Below are positions 24,663-35,953 of a DNA stretch of 64,000 nt, piece by piece (position 1 is the first letter of the stretch; each line of letters begins with the position of its first letter). The position numbers and the translations under genes were made by a program. This DNA comes from Streptomyces sp. Je 1-332 (GTDB lineage Bacteria > Actinomycetota > Actinomycetes > Streptomycetales > Streptomycetaceae), in NCBI RefSeq assembly GCF_040730185.1, contig NZ_CP160402.1:3720001-3784000 (forward strand), in the 5' to 3' direction. Below the pieces are notes generated by a model that saw only the letters and a list, made by a program, of their open reading frames with translations, made no database searches and was not told where the DNA came from.

Positions 24663-26063
24663 ATGGAGGACGCGACGGAGAAGCCCAAGGCGGTGACCGG
24701 CTCAGAAGCCAAGCGCGTCAAGCGCGAGGCGCTGGGCATCGCCGACCGCCGCAAACACCACGCCCGCCCTGCCTCTCCCATGAAGAGTCGCGCCAAGGAG
24801 CCCGGCACGCAGCAGCGCGTCTACCGGTTCCGCTGCTATCCGACCGAGGCGCAGGCCACACAGTTGGAGAAGACGTTCGGCGCCTGCCGTTGGGTCTACA
24901 ACGAAGGTCTTGCCCTGCGTTCCGGGGCGTGGGAGCGGCACCGGGTTAATGTCGGCTTCGCCGAGACGTGCCGAGCACTGACGGGCTGGCGGCATGCGGA
25001 GGGGACGTCGTGGGTGCAGGAGGTGTCCTCAACGGTGCTGCAGCAGTCGTTGCGGCATCTGGATCATGCGTTCACGGCATTCTTCAAGGGTGGGGCGAAG
25101 TATCCGAGGTGGAAGAAGAAGCACCGGGCGCAGGATTCGGCGACGTACGTTCGGACGGGGTTTCGCTGGGTGGAGGATGTCGAGCGGCCCGGGACTGGTT
25201 CGGTCACGCTGGCCAAGCAGACGTCTCCGCTGGATGTGCGGTGGTCGCGTGCGCTGCCTGCGCAGATGCTTCCGGTGCGGTTGTCGGTGACGCGGGACCG
25301 GGCGGGGCGGTATTTCCTCTCCTTGCTTGTGGAAGAGGTGATCGCGCCTCTTCCCTCCGCGTTTCTTCCCGGCTCGCGGGAGCCGAAGGCCGTGGGTCTG
25401 GATCTGGGGCTTGCGTCGCTCGTCACGCTCGACGACGGGACGAAGCTGGAGAATCCGCGGCTGCTGCGGCGGTATGCGGAGAGGTTGGCGAAGGCGCAGC
25501 GTGAGTTGCATCGGAAGGTGAGGGGTTCGAAGAACCGGGAGAAGGCCAGGCGGGAGATCGCGCGTCTTTTCGCGCTCATCTGCGACGTTCGCAGGGACAT
25601 GTTGGATCAGTTCACCACCCGCCTCGTGCGCGAGAACCAAGTGCTCGTGGTGGAGGATCTGTCCATCGTGACCCTGTTGCGTCCTGCGCGTGGCAAGGGC
25701 AGGCGGCGCAAGGCGAAGCTGAATCAGTCGATCATCGATGCCGCGTGGGGCGAGCTGTTGCGGCAGCTGCGTTACAAGTGCGAGTGGTACGGCCGGACGC
25801 TGGTGGTCGTGGACCGCTTTTTTCCTTCTACGCGCCGTTGCTCGGCGTGCCATGTGAAGGGGCCGAAGCTTGATCTCGCGGTCCGGGAGTGGACGTGCGG
25901 CGAGTGCGATGTGGTTCATGACCGGGATGTGAATGCGGCGGTCAATCTCCGGGACGAGGGGATGCGGTTGTACTGGCTGGTTGCTGCCGCGCTGCCGCCG
26001 GGCCGGAAGGCGCCGACGGTGGTCAAGGCGTCGGAGCTTGAGGAGTGTCTGCTGGTCGCGTAG
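24663..26063 (+). CDS. tnpB: TnpB-family RNA-guided nuclease (IS605/IS1341-type), no tnpA
   Basis: 466 aa. TnpB RuvC catalytic residues are present: D247 in VGLDLGLASL, E331 in LVVEDLSI and D422 in VHDRDVNAAVNL. The zinc-ribbon CSACH...WTCGECD lies between motifs II and III. The N-terminal wedge region reads RVYRFRCYPTEAQATQLEKTFGACRWVYNEGLALR. An extra basic N-terminus of about 50 aa precedes it; ATG 24663 has a strong ggggagggg site and ATG 24780 is an internal alternative. TnpB proteins cut DNA guided by RNA from the element right end. No tnpA transposase is nearby, so the element is a solitary tnpB, either immobile or mobilised in trans. Confidence 0.93.
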   Translation: MEDATEKPKAVTGSEAKRVKREALGIADRRKHHARPASPMKSRAKEPGTQQRVYRFRCYPTEAQATQLEKTFGACRWVYNEGLALRSGAWERHRVNVGFAETCRALTGWRHAEGTSWVQEVSSTVLQQSLRHLDHAFTAFFKGGAKYPRWKKKHRAQDSATYVRTGFRWVEDVERPGTGSVTLAKQTSPLDVRWSRALPAQMLPVRLSVTRDRAGRYFLSLLVEEVIAPLPSAFLPGSREPKAVGLDLGLASLVTLDDGTKLENPRLLRRYAERLAKAQRELHRKVRGSKNREKARREIARLFALICDVRRDMLDQFTTRLVRENQVLVVEDLSIVTLLRPARGKGRRRKAKLNQSIIDAAWGELLRQLRYKCEWYGRTLVVVDRFFPSTRRCSACHVKGPKLDLAVREWTCGECDVVHDRDVNAAVNLRDEGMRLYWLVAAALPPGRKAPTVVKASELEECLLVA

Positions 26064-26230
26064 GTGCGCGGCTGGTGCGGTACGGACCGACGGGCCGTCG
26101 GCCGGAATGCCTGTGGAGTTCGTGTAAGACCGTGCGTGATGACGGGGTAGCCCGTTGTCCGTCGGCGGTGGGCCGTGAAGCAGGAAGCCTTGGGGTGGGT
26201 CAAAAGTGGGGTGCTCTGCCACCTCATGCT
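26064..26230 (+). ncRNA. candidate omega/reRNA region at the tnpB right end
   Basis: In IS605-type elements the tnpB mRNA 3' end and adjoining right end yield the guide RNA, whose spacer is the flanking DNA. This GC-rich 150-bp stretch has several self-complementary parts (accgacgggccgtcggc near 26087; gacggggtagcccgttgtc near 26140) and ends in a gtgggtcaaaag sequence. The exact scaffold end and guide cannot be fixed by eye. Confidence 0.4.
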
Positions 26231-26421
26231 CAAGGCACGGATCAAAAGGCACCCGCTCTGCCAAGCTCGAAAATTCCCTCGAAACCCGCAGCTCCCCGAC
26301 TACTGACAGACCCACACCCCCCGGGGTACGGTCACGAGCAGTTCACTCAGGTGGACTACACCACTCCTCTCTTTACAACGGATCGTCCGGCACGTTCCTG
26401 CCGGTGAAGGGGGCCCTCACC
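26231..26421. other. msiK upstream region
   Basis: No gene is seen. It holds an imperfect repeat of tcaaaag-N5/6-gctctgcca (26200-26221 and 26242-26262), AT-richer DNA, a dre-like palindrome at 26350-26365 and the msiK leader. Confidence 0.6.
26350..26365. promoter_or_regulatory. dre-like (DasR) operator upstream of msiK
   Basis: GGTGGACTACACCACT matches 12 of 16 positions of the DasR-responsive element consensus ACTGGTCTAGACCACT, including the conserved CTA core and the ACCACT arm. It ends 57 bp before the msiK start. DasR controls uptake of GlcNAc/chitin sugars, which depends on MsiK-energised transporters. Confidence 0.45.
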
Positions 26422-27558
<1,137 letters not shown>

Positions 27559-27580
27559 CGATCCCGCTCACCAGCAAGGA

Positions 27581-27610
27581 CAGGGCCCCGCACTCCGGTG
27601 CGGGGCCCTG
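27581..27610 (+). terminator. terminator after msiK
   Basis: CAGGGCCCCGCACTCCGGTGCGGGGCCCTG, read as a 13-bp perfect stem around a small loop, 22 bp after the msiK stop. Confidence 0.88.
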
Positions 27611-27760
27611 TGCGTTCGCCCACGTTGTCGACAAATACCCCGGCAGACCGGTCATTTCGCCGGGCGCGCGTCAACACCGCTCCAAAGAAACCTCATTCTC
27701 CGTCGCTCGACCGAGTGACGTAATGTCGCCAAATCATCACCGACCGCTACGCTCACTCGC

Positions 27761-28216
27761 GTGACGCACTCCGCCAACTACACCCAGAAGCCGCGCCGAG
27801 CCCACCGGGGCCCCGCCCGCCGCATCGGCCGCACGCTCGCCCTCGTCCTGCCCGTGATGCTGGTGCTCTCCGGGACCCTCGCGGTCACCAGCGTCAACTG
27901 GTCCCAGAGCTCCTCGGATTCGATGCTCACCGCATCCGCCGACGATCTCTCCGCACCGGCCAAGTCCCGCGCGCCGCAGGACATCCTGCGCGACCGGCTC
28001 CTCCTGGAGCTCCAGGAGAAGAACCCGGGTGTCGCGCTCACCCACCTCCAGCAGGAGGTGAACCGCCACCCGTCGCTCGCCAAGCACTGTGTCTCCATCG
28101 CCCGTGCCCTCGGCCGCGCGGCCGTCCGGGCGTACGGCCCGACACGCGCCCAGTCGTACTCCCGCCCGGTCTGCGACACGTCCTTCGCGACAGGTGTCGC
28201 CGCGCAGTCGTCTTGA
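27761..28216 (+). CDS. secreted/membrane-anchored hypothetical protein, 151 aa
   Basis: No family recognised. A basic N-terminus (RRAHRGPARRIGRT) precedes one hydrophobic helix (LALVLPVMLVLSGTLAV, about 26-42), which is a signal peptide or anchor. The mature part is helical (DILRDRLLLELQEKNPGVALTHLQQEVNRHPSLAKHCVSIARALGRAAVRAYG) with two cysteines (residues about 109 and 138) that could form a disulfide. GTG 27761 lacks an obvious ribosome-binding site; the TACGCT at about 27751 leaves room only for a leaderless or near-leaderless transcript. Confidence 0.7.
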   Translation: MTHSANYTQKPRRAHRGPARRIGRTLALVLPVMLVLSGTLAVTSVNWSQSSSDSMLTASADDLSAPAKSRAPQDILRDRLLLELQEKNPGVALTHLQQEVNRHPSLAKHCVSIARALGRAAVRAYGPTRAQSYSRPVCDTSFATGVAAQSS

Positions 28217-28282
28217 GCCGTCCGGCGACGGAGGACAGGGGTCCGGGTCGGAGCACCGTCACGTCCGCATATCGTGCGGTGC

Positions 28283-29005
28283 ATGACCTCTGACCCGCAC
28301 CCCGTCCAAGCCGTCGTCCTGGCCGGAGGCCAAGGCTCGCGCCTGCGTCCGTACACCGACGACCGGCCCAAGCCGATGGTCGAGATCCCCGGCACGGGGA
28401 CCCCGATCATCGGCCATCAGCTTTCCTGGCTCGCGGCCGAGGGCGTGACGGACGCGGTCGTCTCCTGCGGCCATCTCGCCGAAGTCCTCCAGGAGTGGCT
28501 GGAGTCGGCGGACCTCCCCCTGAACGTCACCACGGTGGTCGAGAACGAACCCCTGGGGCGCGGCGGAGGCCTGAAGTACGCCGCCCGCCACCTCCCGCAC
28601 GCGGACCGCCCCTGGTACGCGACGAACGGCGACATCTGGACCCGCTTCTCGCTGCGCGACATGGCGGCCTTCCACGCCGAGCGCGACGCCACCGCGACAC
28701 TCGCCCTTGCCCGCCCCCGCATTCCGTGGGGCGCCGTCGAGACGGACGCGTTCGGCCACATCACGGACTTCATCGAGTCCCCGCCGTCGCCCTACCTCAT
28801 CAACGCGGGCGTGTACGTCTTCTCCGCCTCGTTCACCGCGCTCCTGCCGGACCGCGGCGACCACGAGCGCACCACGTTCCCGCGCCTGGCCCGTGAGAAG
28901 AGCCTGGCGGGCTTCCCGCTGCCGCAGGGCGCCTACTGGCGGGCGATCGACACCGCGAAGGACCTCACCGAGGCGGCCAAGGAGCTTGCGGGCAAGGAGG
29001 GTTGA
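28283..29005 (+). CDS. sugar-1-phosphate nucleotidyltransferase
   Basis: 240 aa with only the catalytic nucleotidyltransferase domain (no left-handed beta-helix). Signature QAVVLAGGQGSRLRPYTDDRPKPMVEI (the G-x-G-x-R-L...K motif binding NTP), metal site ATNGDIWTRF, and NAGVYVFS. It likely forms an NDP-sugar (GDP-mannose or NDP-glucose type) for glycan synthesis. The single-domain length resembles RfbA/ManC-like stand-alone enzymes. The frame also opens at a GTG 9 bases upstream. A strong terminator follows. Confidence 0.86.
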   Translation: MTSDPHPVQAVVLAGGQGSRLRPYTDDRPKPMVEIPGTGTPIIGHQLSWLAAEGVTDAVVSCGHLAEVLQEWLESADLPLNVTTVVENEPLGRGGGLKYAARHLPHADRPWYATNGDIWTRFSLRDMAAFHAERDATATLALARPRIPWGAVETDAFGHITDFIESPPSPYLINAGVYVFSASFTALLPDRGDHERTTFPRLAREKSLAGFPLPQGAYWRAIDTAKDLTEAAKELAGKEG

Positions 29006-29038
29006 GGCCCTCTGCCGCCATGCATACGTACGTACGCC

Positions 29039-29073
29039 GATGGGCCCCGCACAGTGACTGTGCGGGGCCCATC
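29039..29073. terminator. bidirectional terminator
   Basis: GATGGGCCCCGCACAG, a 3-nt loop, and the exact complement CTGTGCGGGGCCCATC form a 16-bp stem between the nucleotidyltransferase and the convergent DoxX gene. Confidence 0.9.
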
Positions 29074-29096
29074 GGCGTTCACGAAGACCGGGCGGG

Positions 29097-30737
29097 TCAG
29101 CCGCCGCCCAGGAGGCCGCCCACGAGCCGGCCGTTGCCGCCGCTCGTGCTGCCGCCGCTCGTACCGCCCTCGGGCGCCGCGCCACCGGTGCCGCCGCCGC
29201 TGGACGTGGGTCCCGCGGTGGCCGACGGAGGCTGCTGGGGCGAGGTCTGCTGCGGAGGAGCCTGACCGGTGGTGCCCTGGGTCTGGCTCGGCTGCTGCTG
29301 GCCGGTGCCCGCGGCGGCGGACTCGCGCGCCGCACCCGGAGTGGTCACCGTGGCGCCCTGTGTGGGGCTCGCGGAGCTGCCCCGCGTCGGCGTCCCGGAC
29401 CCGGAGGCCGTGGGGCTCTGCGACTGGCCCTGGCGCTGCTGCTGCTGCTTCCCCGGCTCTCCGGGGAGCGGTGAGCCCGGCAGTTCGTTGCGCGGGGCCT
29501 CGCCGGGTCCCGGTACGGTCACGCGGTCGGCGTCCCGGACGGCGCCGCCGAGCATCGAACCGATGAGCAGCGTGAGCCCGACGACGAGCCCTCCGATGAG
29601 CGCACCGCGCCGCAGTACTCGGCGCCGCAGCTCCCAGATGTCCACGCGCGGCCCGAGCGTCCGCCAGGCCTCGCCCGCGAGACGTCCGTCGACGGAGTAG
29701 ACGGGCGCGCCGGCGATGATCAGCGGCGACCATGCGGCCAGATAGATGATGTCGGGCGCGTCGTAGGCGGGGACGGTCTTCCAGCTGACGGTGACGATGA
29801 GCGCGGCGGACAGGAGCACGCCGATGCCGGCCGCGACCCGCTGCCAGAGACCGAGCACCGTCAGGACGCCGACGATGATCTGCAGGAAGGCGATGCAGAG
29901 CCCGGCGCCCACCGGGTGCGAGAGGGCGAAGTCCCGCAGCGGCTCGGCGAGCGCCCAGGGGTGCAGCGAGTTGAGCCACTTGACCATGGAGCCGCGGTCG
30001 CCGCCGTCGAAGTACACGGGATCGCAGAGCTTGCCCATGCCGGCGTAGATGGAGATGAACCCGAGGAAGACGCGCAGCGGAAGCAGCACGACGCCGAGGT
30101 TCATGCGGCGGCCGGGGTAGTAGGCGTGCCGCACGGGGTCGGCCCCGTGCCGCCGTACGACCTGGCGTTCGCCCGTGTCGTCGAAGTCGTCGCCGAAGTC
30201 GTCGTCCCCGTAGGGGAGTTGTTCGTCGAGATCGCTCTCCGGCATCGGCATGCGCGGAATGAGCCGGGTCCCGGGGTCGGGGTGGCGGGGGCCGATGACG
30301 GCAGGCGTGGGCTGCGTACTCTCGAGATCGTCCTCGTCGATGCGTGGGATGACCTGCGTGGCACCTCCGTCGTCGTAGGAGGAGCCGCCTGCCTCGGCCG
30401 AATGGCGCACGCCGGTTCCACGCACCGCCTGCAGCAGTCCGGTGGCTCCGGGATCGCCGGGTTCCGACTTCCCGCTCCAGACGACGGGCGTGCGGCGCCG
30501 GGCTGCGGAGCCGGCGGCGGGGATACGCACGGTGCCATCGGCATTGCTCAAGTGCCGTGCGATACGCGGGGATTGGGTCCGCTGCGCGGTGGGGAGCTGC
30601 ACGCGGAAGCTCGCGTGGTTCACGATGACCTGGGCCGGGTCGCTCGGCACCTTCACCATGCTCAGCGCGGGAGCTTCGTCGAACCCTGACGAGCTTCCCC
30701 CCGTGGGATTGCGGGGCGTTCTGGTGTCCACACTCAT
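29097..30737 (-). CDS. DoxX-family membrane protein with long disordered tails
   Basis: 546 aa. The N-terminal 205 residues are acidic and probably disordered, with QTQS/STQP-like stretches. A DoxX domain of four helices spans about 213-355 (VVLLPLRVFLGFISIYAGMGKL, GAGLCIAFLQIIVGVLTVLGL, GIGVLLSAALIVTV, DIIYLAAWSPLIIAGA), and another helix at about 392-412 precedes a Pro/Gln/Ser/Thr-rich, likely external tail ending in a Gly-rich repeat. DoxX proteins are membrane partners in thiosulfate/quinone or redox-stress complexes; in mycobacteria DoxX works with SodA. Function here is inferred only at family level. Confidence 0.82.
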   Translation of the reverse strand: MSVDTRTPRNPTGGSSSGFDEAPALSMVKVPSDPAQVIVNHASFRVQLPTAQRTQSPRIARHLSNADGTVRIPAAGSAARRRTPVVWSGKSEPGDPGATGLLQAVRGTGVRHSAEAGGSSYDDGGATQVIPRIDEDDLESTQPTPAVIGPRHPDPGTRLIPRMPMPESDLDEQLPYGDDDFGDDFDDTGERQVVRRHGADPVRHAYYPGRRMNLGVVLLPLRVFLGFISIYAGMGKLCDPVYFDGGDRGSMVKWLNSLHPWALAEPLRDFALSHPVGAGLCIAFLQIIVGVLTVLGLWQRVAAGIGVLLSAALIVTVSWKTVPAYDAPDIIYLAAWSPLIIAGAPVYSVDGRLAGEAWRTLGPRVDIWELRRRVLRRGALIGGLVVGLTLLIGSMLGGAVRDADRVTVPGPGEAPRNELPGSPLPGEPGKQQQQRQGQSQSPTASGSGTPTRGSSASPTQGATVTTPGAARESAAAGTGQQQPSQTQGTTGQAPPQQTSPQQPPSATAGPTSSGGGTGGAAPEGGTSGGSTSGGNGRLVGGLLGGG

Positions 30738-30863
30738 CTAACCGAGTGATGTGTGTTTAGGACACTGCCTTGACCGCGCGGAAATGTCCGGACCGCGTCA
30801 AGATCTTCCCCGGGCGCCGGCCGGCGCGGTTTCCGCGGGCCGGCCGACGTCCGGGGGTGCGGA

Positions 30864-31820
30864 TCAACTCCGGCGCCTGGACGCCTCGTAGAGCACGACG
30901 CCCGCCGCGACACCGGCGTTGAGGGACTCCGTGCCGCCCGGCATGGGGATCCGTACGCGGTAGTCGCAGGTCTCGCCGACCAGCCGCGAGAGGCCCTTGC
31001 CCTCGCTGCCGATGACGATGACGACGGGACCGGAGAGCGCTTCGAGGTCGCCGACCTCGTGCTCGCCGTCCGCCGCGAGCCCGACGATCGCAAGCCCGGC
31101 CTTCTTGTACGACTCCAGGACGCGGGTCAGGTTGGTGGCCCGCGCCACGGGCGTACGGGCCGCGGCACCGGCGGCCGTCTTCCACGCGCCCGCGGTCATG
31201 CCCGCCGCCCTGCGCTCGGGGACGACGACGCCGTGCCCGCCGAAGGCGGAGGCCGAGCGGACCACGGCGCCGAGGTTCCGCGGGTCCGTCACGCCGTCGA
31301 GCGCGACGATCAGCGGGTCCTCGCCCTGGTCGTACGCGGCGGCGGCGAGCTCCTCGGGGTGCGCGTACTCGTAGGGCGGCACCTGGAGCACGAGGCCCTG
31401 GTGGTTGAGCCCGTTGGTCATGCGGTCCAGCTCGGGGCGGGGGGCTTCCATGAGGTGGATGCCGCCGCGCTCACCGGCGATCTGCAGCGCCTCGCGGACG
31501 CGCTCGTCGTTGTCGATGAACTGCTGGACGTAGAGCATCGAGGCGGGCACGCCCTCGCGCAGCGCCTCGACGACCGAGTTACGGCCGACGACCATCTCGG
31601 AGGTGCCCTTGCCGCGGCCCTTCACGGGAGAGGGGCGGCGACCGCCGGGCCCACCCGAGGCCTTCTTGGCCGCGGCGTTGGCGATGCGGTTCTTCTTGTG
31701 TCCCTTGCGCGCCTCGGCGGGCGGCGTCGGGCCCTTGCCCTCAAGGCCGCGGCGCCGATTTCCACCGCTGCCGACCTGCGCGCCCTTCTTGCCGGACATG
31801 CGGCGGTTGTTAGCGGCCAT
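30864..31820 (-). CDS. rlmB: 23S rRNA (guanosine-2251) 2'-O-methyltransferase RlmB
   Basis: 318 aa SpoU/TrmH-family methyltransferase using SAM through a knotted fold. A basic unstructured N-terminus (Lys/Gly-rich, about 70 aa) precedes the substrate-binding domain ([22 protein letters not shown]) and the catalytic domain with the three SpoU motifs: [18 protein letters not shown] (motif 1 with catalytic Arg), [15 protein letters not shown] (motif 2) and [22 protein letters not shown] (motif 3). Situated just downstream of cysS on the same strand, its usual actinobacterial partner. Confidence 0.93.
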   Translation of the reverse strand: MAANNRRMSGKKGAQVGSGGNRRRGLEGKGPTPPAEARKGHKKNRIANAAAKKASGGPGGRRPSPVKGRGKGTSEMVVGRNSVVEALREGVPASMLYVQQFIDNDERVREALQIAGERGGIHLMEAPRPELDRMTNGLNHQGLVLQVPPYEYAHPEELAAAAYDQGEDPLIVALDGVTDPRNLGAVVRSASAFGGHGVVVPERRAAGMTAGAWKTAAGAAARTPVARATNLTRVLESYKKAGLAIVGLAADGEHEVGDLEALSGPVVIVIGSEGKGLSRLVGETCDYRVRIPMPGGTESLNAGVAAGVVLYEASRRRS

Positions 31821-31944
31821 GACCTACCTGTCTCTGTGTTGCGTGCGGCTGCCTGCGTGCTGCATGGCTGCCCACTGCGGGACTGCGTACGTATATGAAG
31901 TGTGCCGCCCGGGTCGCCGGGCGGCACATCGCGAGGTCGAACGC

Positions 31945-33345
<1,401 letters not shown>

Positions 33346-33434
33346 CACACCAGGGTAGTGGGCGCAGGGCAGTGCCCTGCGACCTCCGGGGTCAACAGGG
33401 CACGGAACTGTGACACGCGCGGGCGCGAGAGGCC

Positions 33435-33839
33435 TCAGATGCGGCCGGCGACCTTGCGCGGAGTGACGCGGACGACGACGCGGGGCGCCTCGTTCACGGA
33501 GGACGGGTTGAACTCGGCGTACTTGAGGCCGGTGTACTTCAGGGCCAGCTCGTCGATCAGCTCCCGCCCGCCCTCGGTGGTCATCGTCACCTCGCCGCGG
33601 ATCTCGGCGTAGGTGTACGGGGCGTCGAAGGGCTGGAGGAGCACCGTGACGCGGGGGTCGCGGCGCAGGTTCTTCGCCTTGCGGCGGTCGATCGTGGTGG
33701 AGAAGAGCAGGTCGTCGCCGTCGCGCTTCACCCAGACCGGTGAGACCTGGGGGCTGCCGTCGGGCTGGATGGTGGCGACGGAGACGAACACGGGGGTGTC
33801 GAGCAGGGCCTTGAGCTTGTCGGACAGTTCGGCGGGCAT
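33435..33839 (-). CDS. PPOX-class F420/FMN-dependent oxidoreductase
   Basis: 134 aa split-barrel protein: LLDTPVFVSVATIQPDGSPQVSPVWVKRDGDDLLFSTTIDRRKAKNLRRDPRVTVLL then EVTMTTEGGRELIDELALKYTG. Members bind F420 or FMN/PLP and reduce diverse substrates. The basic RRKAKNL segment is typical of F420-binding members (FDORs), which Streptomyces encodes. Start ATG 33839 has agagagg upstream. Located between ispF and cysS on the same strand; no functional link to either is known. Confidence 0.86.
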   Translation of the reverse strand: MPAELSDKLKALLDTPVFVSVATIQPDGSPQVSPVWVKRDGDDLLFSTTIDRRKAKNLRRDPRVTVLLQPFDAPYTYAEIRGEVTMTTEGGRELIDELALKYTGLKYAEFNPSSVNEAPRVVVRVTPRKVAGRI

Positions 33840-33952
33840 AGGGCGCCTCTCTCGTACGTCGCTGGCTGACGCTGTGCTGCTGTCGGGTGCGCTCCCGATA
33901 CTCCTCCAACGCGCCCCGTCCCAGCGGCATTTCGCCCGCACCGCCGCCGCTG

Positions 33953-34456
33953 TCAGCCCGTCCGCACGACCAGTGCCGTCGCGATCGCGGCGAGGCCCTC
34001 GGCGCGGCCGGTGAGGCCGAGCCCGTCCGTCGTCGTGCCGGACACCGCGACGGGGGCGCCGGCGGCGGCGCTCAGCGTCTTCTGCGCCTCGTCCCGCCGC
34101 TTGCCGACCTTGGGGCGTACGCCGATGACCTGGACGGCGATGTTGCCGATCTCGAAGCCTTCGGCGCGCACGATCCTGGCCGCCTCCGCGAGCAGCGTCA
34201 CACCGGAGGCGCCGGACCACTGGGGCCTGCCGGTGCCGAAGTGCGCGCCGAGGTCGCCGATGCCGGCCGCGGAGAACAGGGCGTCGCAGGCGGCGTGCGC
34301 GGCGACGTCCCCGTCGGAGTGCCCGGCGAGGCCCGCGCTCTCGCCCTCCCAGAGGAGCCCGGCACACCACAGCTCGCGGCCTTCCTCGAAGGCATGCACG
34401 TCGGTGCCGATGCCGACCTGCGGGAGCGTCATGCGCGGCTGCTGCTCAGAAGCCAT
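33953..34456 (-). CDS. ispF: 2-C-methyl-D-erythritol 2,4-cyclodiphosphate synthase IspF
   Basis: 167 aa. Fifth step of the MEP isoprenoid pathway, converting CDP-ME-2-phosphate to MEcPP. Zinc ligands are present in IGTDVHAF (Asp and His) and the third His in [14 protein letters not shown]. The C-terminal [25 protein letters not shown] is the nucleotide-contact signature. The gene start overlaps the ispD stop by 11 bp, so IspD and IspF are co-produced, as is common in bacteria. Confidence 0.95.
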   Translation of the reverse strand: MASEQQPRMTLPQVGIGTDVHAFEEGRELWCAGLLWEGESAGLAGHSDGDVAAHAACDALFSAAGIGDLGAHFGTGRPQWSGASGVTLLAEAARIVRAEGFEIGNIAVQVIGVRPKVGKRRDEAQKTLSAAAGAPVAVSGTTTDGLGLTGRAEGLAAIATALVVRTG

Positions 34457-35183
34457 CGTTGGCCCTCCTGCGGGCGAGCACGGCCTCGGCGAGGACGAGG
34501 TCGAGGGGCCGCGTGACCTTGAAGGCCTCCTCGTGGCCGGGTACGACGACGACCTGGAGGCCGAGCTGCTCGACCATGCCGGCGTCGTCCGTGACGTTCT
34601 CGGTGACCGTCTCGTGGGCGCGGACGAGGATGTCGCGGTCGAAGCCCTGCGGGGTCTGCACGGCGCGCAGGCGGGCCCGCTCGGGTGTGGCGACCACGGG
34701 CTCGGGCCGGCCGGGCTCCTTGGGGTCCCCGGGCTCGACCTGCTTGACGGTGTCGGTCACGGGCAGCGCGGGGACGACGGCGGGGGCGCCGTCGCGTACG
34801 GCCTCGATGACGCCGTCGACGGTGTCGACGGGCACCAGCGGACGGGCGGCGTCGTGCACCAGGACGACGCCGATGCCGTCCGGCAGGGCGTCGAGACCGA
34901 GCTTCACGGACTCCTGGCGGGTTTCGCCGCCGGGGACCACGACGAAGTCGGTGCGCTCGGGCAGCGCATGGTCGGCGAGGAGTGACTTGACCTCGGCGGC
35001 GCCCTCCGGCGGGGCCACGACGACGACGAGCGAGACGGCGCGGGATGCCGCCATGGCCCGTACGGCGTGGATGAGCATGGGCGTGCCGTTCAGCGCGCGG
35101 AGCGCCTTGGGGGCGCCCGGGCCCAGCCGCACGCCGCGTCCGGCGGCGGGGATCACGACCGCGGTGCGGGATTCCTCAGACAT
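34446..35183 (-). CDS. ispD: 2-C-methyl-D-erythritol 4-phosphate cytidylyltransferase IspD
   Basis: 245 aa. Third MEP-pathway step, coupling MEP with CTP. The CTP-binding loop reads [25 protein letters not shown]. The conserved [29 protein letters not shown] and [12 protein letters not shown] blocks are all present. Overlaps ispF by 11 bp and follows carD by about 290 bp on the same strand, the standard actinobacterial carD-ispD-ispF arrangement. Confidence 0.95.
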   Translation of the reverse strand: MSEESRTAVVIPAAGRGVRLGPGAPKALRALNGTPMLIHAVRAMAASRAVSLVVVVAPPEGAAEVKSLLADHALPERTDFVVVPGGETRQESVKLGLDALPDGIGVVLVHDAARPLVPVDTVDGVIEAVRDGAPAVVPALPVTDTVKQVEPGDPKEPGRPEPVVATPERARLRAVQTPQGFDRDILVRAHETVTENVTDDAGMVEQLGLQVVVVPGHEEAFKVTRPLDLVLAEAVLARRRANDGF

Positions 35184-35470
35184 CGCTTCCGTTCAGGTTT
35201 GTGTGCTCGGCCGACGTGGGTATGGCCACAGCGACGCCGGGCGCGGGCCTTTTGACCGGACCCTTCCGTGACATCTGGTCGAGCCAGCTGCCCGAGCCCG
35301 GCACTCACGCTTCAGGGATGACGCGCATCAGGGATGGACGCTTCAGGATGGCGTCCCTCAAGGATTTCGTCCGGGTACGAACATGCCGCAGCGCCCGGCG
35401 ACACCATTGAGGGTCAGCGGGCACCGCGGCATTTCATGGCGCCAAGACGTGTGCCTGTGTCAGGACGCGA

Positions 35471-35953
35471 TCAGGACGCGAGGACCTCGTCAAGCAGGGC
35501 CTCGGCCTTGTCCTCGTTCGTGTTCTCCGCGAGGGCGAGCTCGCTCACCAGGATCTGGCGAGCCTTGGCGAGCATGCGCTTCTCGCCCGCGGACAGTCCG
35601 CGCTCACGCTCACGACGCCACAGGTCACGCACGACTTCCGCGACCTTGATGACATCGCCCGAAGCGAGTTTCTCGAGATTTGCCTTGTAGCGACGGGACC
35701 AGTTCGTCGGCTCTTCGGCGTACGGCGCGCGCAGTACTTCGAAGACCCGGTCGAGCCCGTCCTGACCGACCACATCACGCACGCCGACGAACTCCGCATT
35801 GTCCGCAGGCACACGTACCGTCAGGTCGCCCTGGGCGACCTTCAGCACCAAGTAGGTCTTGTCCACGCCTTTGATCTGGCGAGTCTCAATGGCCTCGATC
35901 AGCGCGGCCCCGTGATGGGGATAGACCACGGTGTCGCCAACCTTGAACGTCAT
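35471..35953 (-). CDS. carD: CarD-family RNA-polymerase-binding transcription regulator
   Basis: 160 aa. N-terminal RNA-polymerase-interacting (CarD/TRCF) domain [39 protein letters not shown], then a helical DNA-binding region with [30 protein letters not shown]. CarD stabilises open promoter complexes, especially at rRNA promoters, and is essential in mycobacteria. ATG 35953 has ggaagggg upstream, and a TAGGAT element at about 35983-35988 on the minus strand is a plausible -10 box. Upstream is a long non-coding stretch. Confidence 0.95.
   Translation of the reverse strand: MTFKVGDTVVYPHHGAALIEAIETRQIKGVDKTYLVLKVAQGDLTVRVPADNAEFVGVRDVVGQDGLDRVFEVLRAPYAEEPTNWSRRYKANLEKLASGDVIKVAEVVRDLWRRERERGLSAGEKRMLAKARQILVSELALAENTNEDKAEALLDEVLAS

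Noticed and set aside
33346..33930. N-terminal extension of CysS by the upstream open frame
   Set aside because: The extension overlaps the PPOX gene antiphase and precedes the family start VTIRLYDT; the extra residues are low-complexity.
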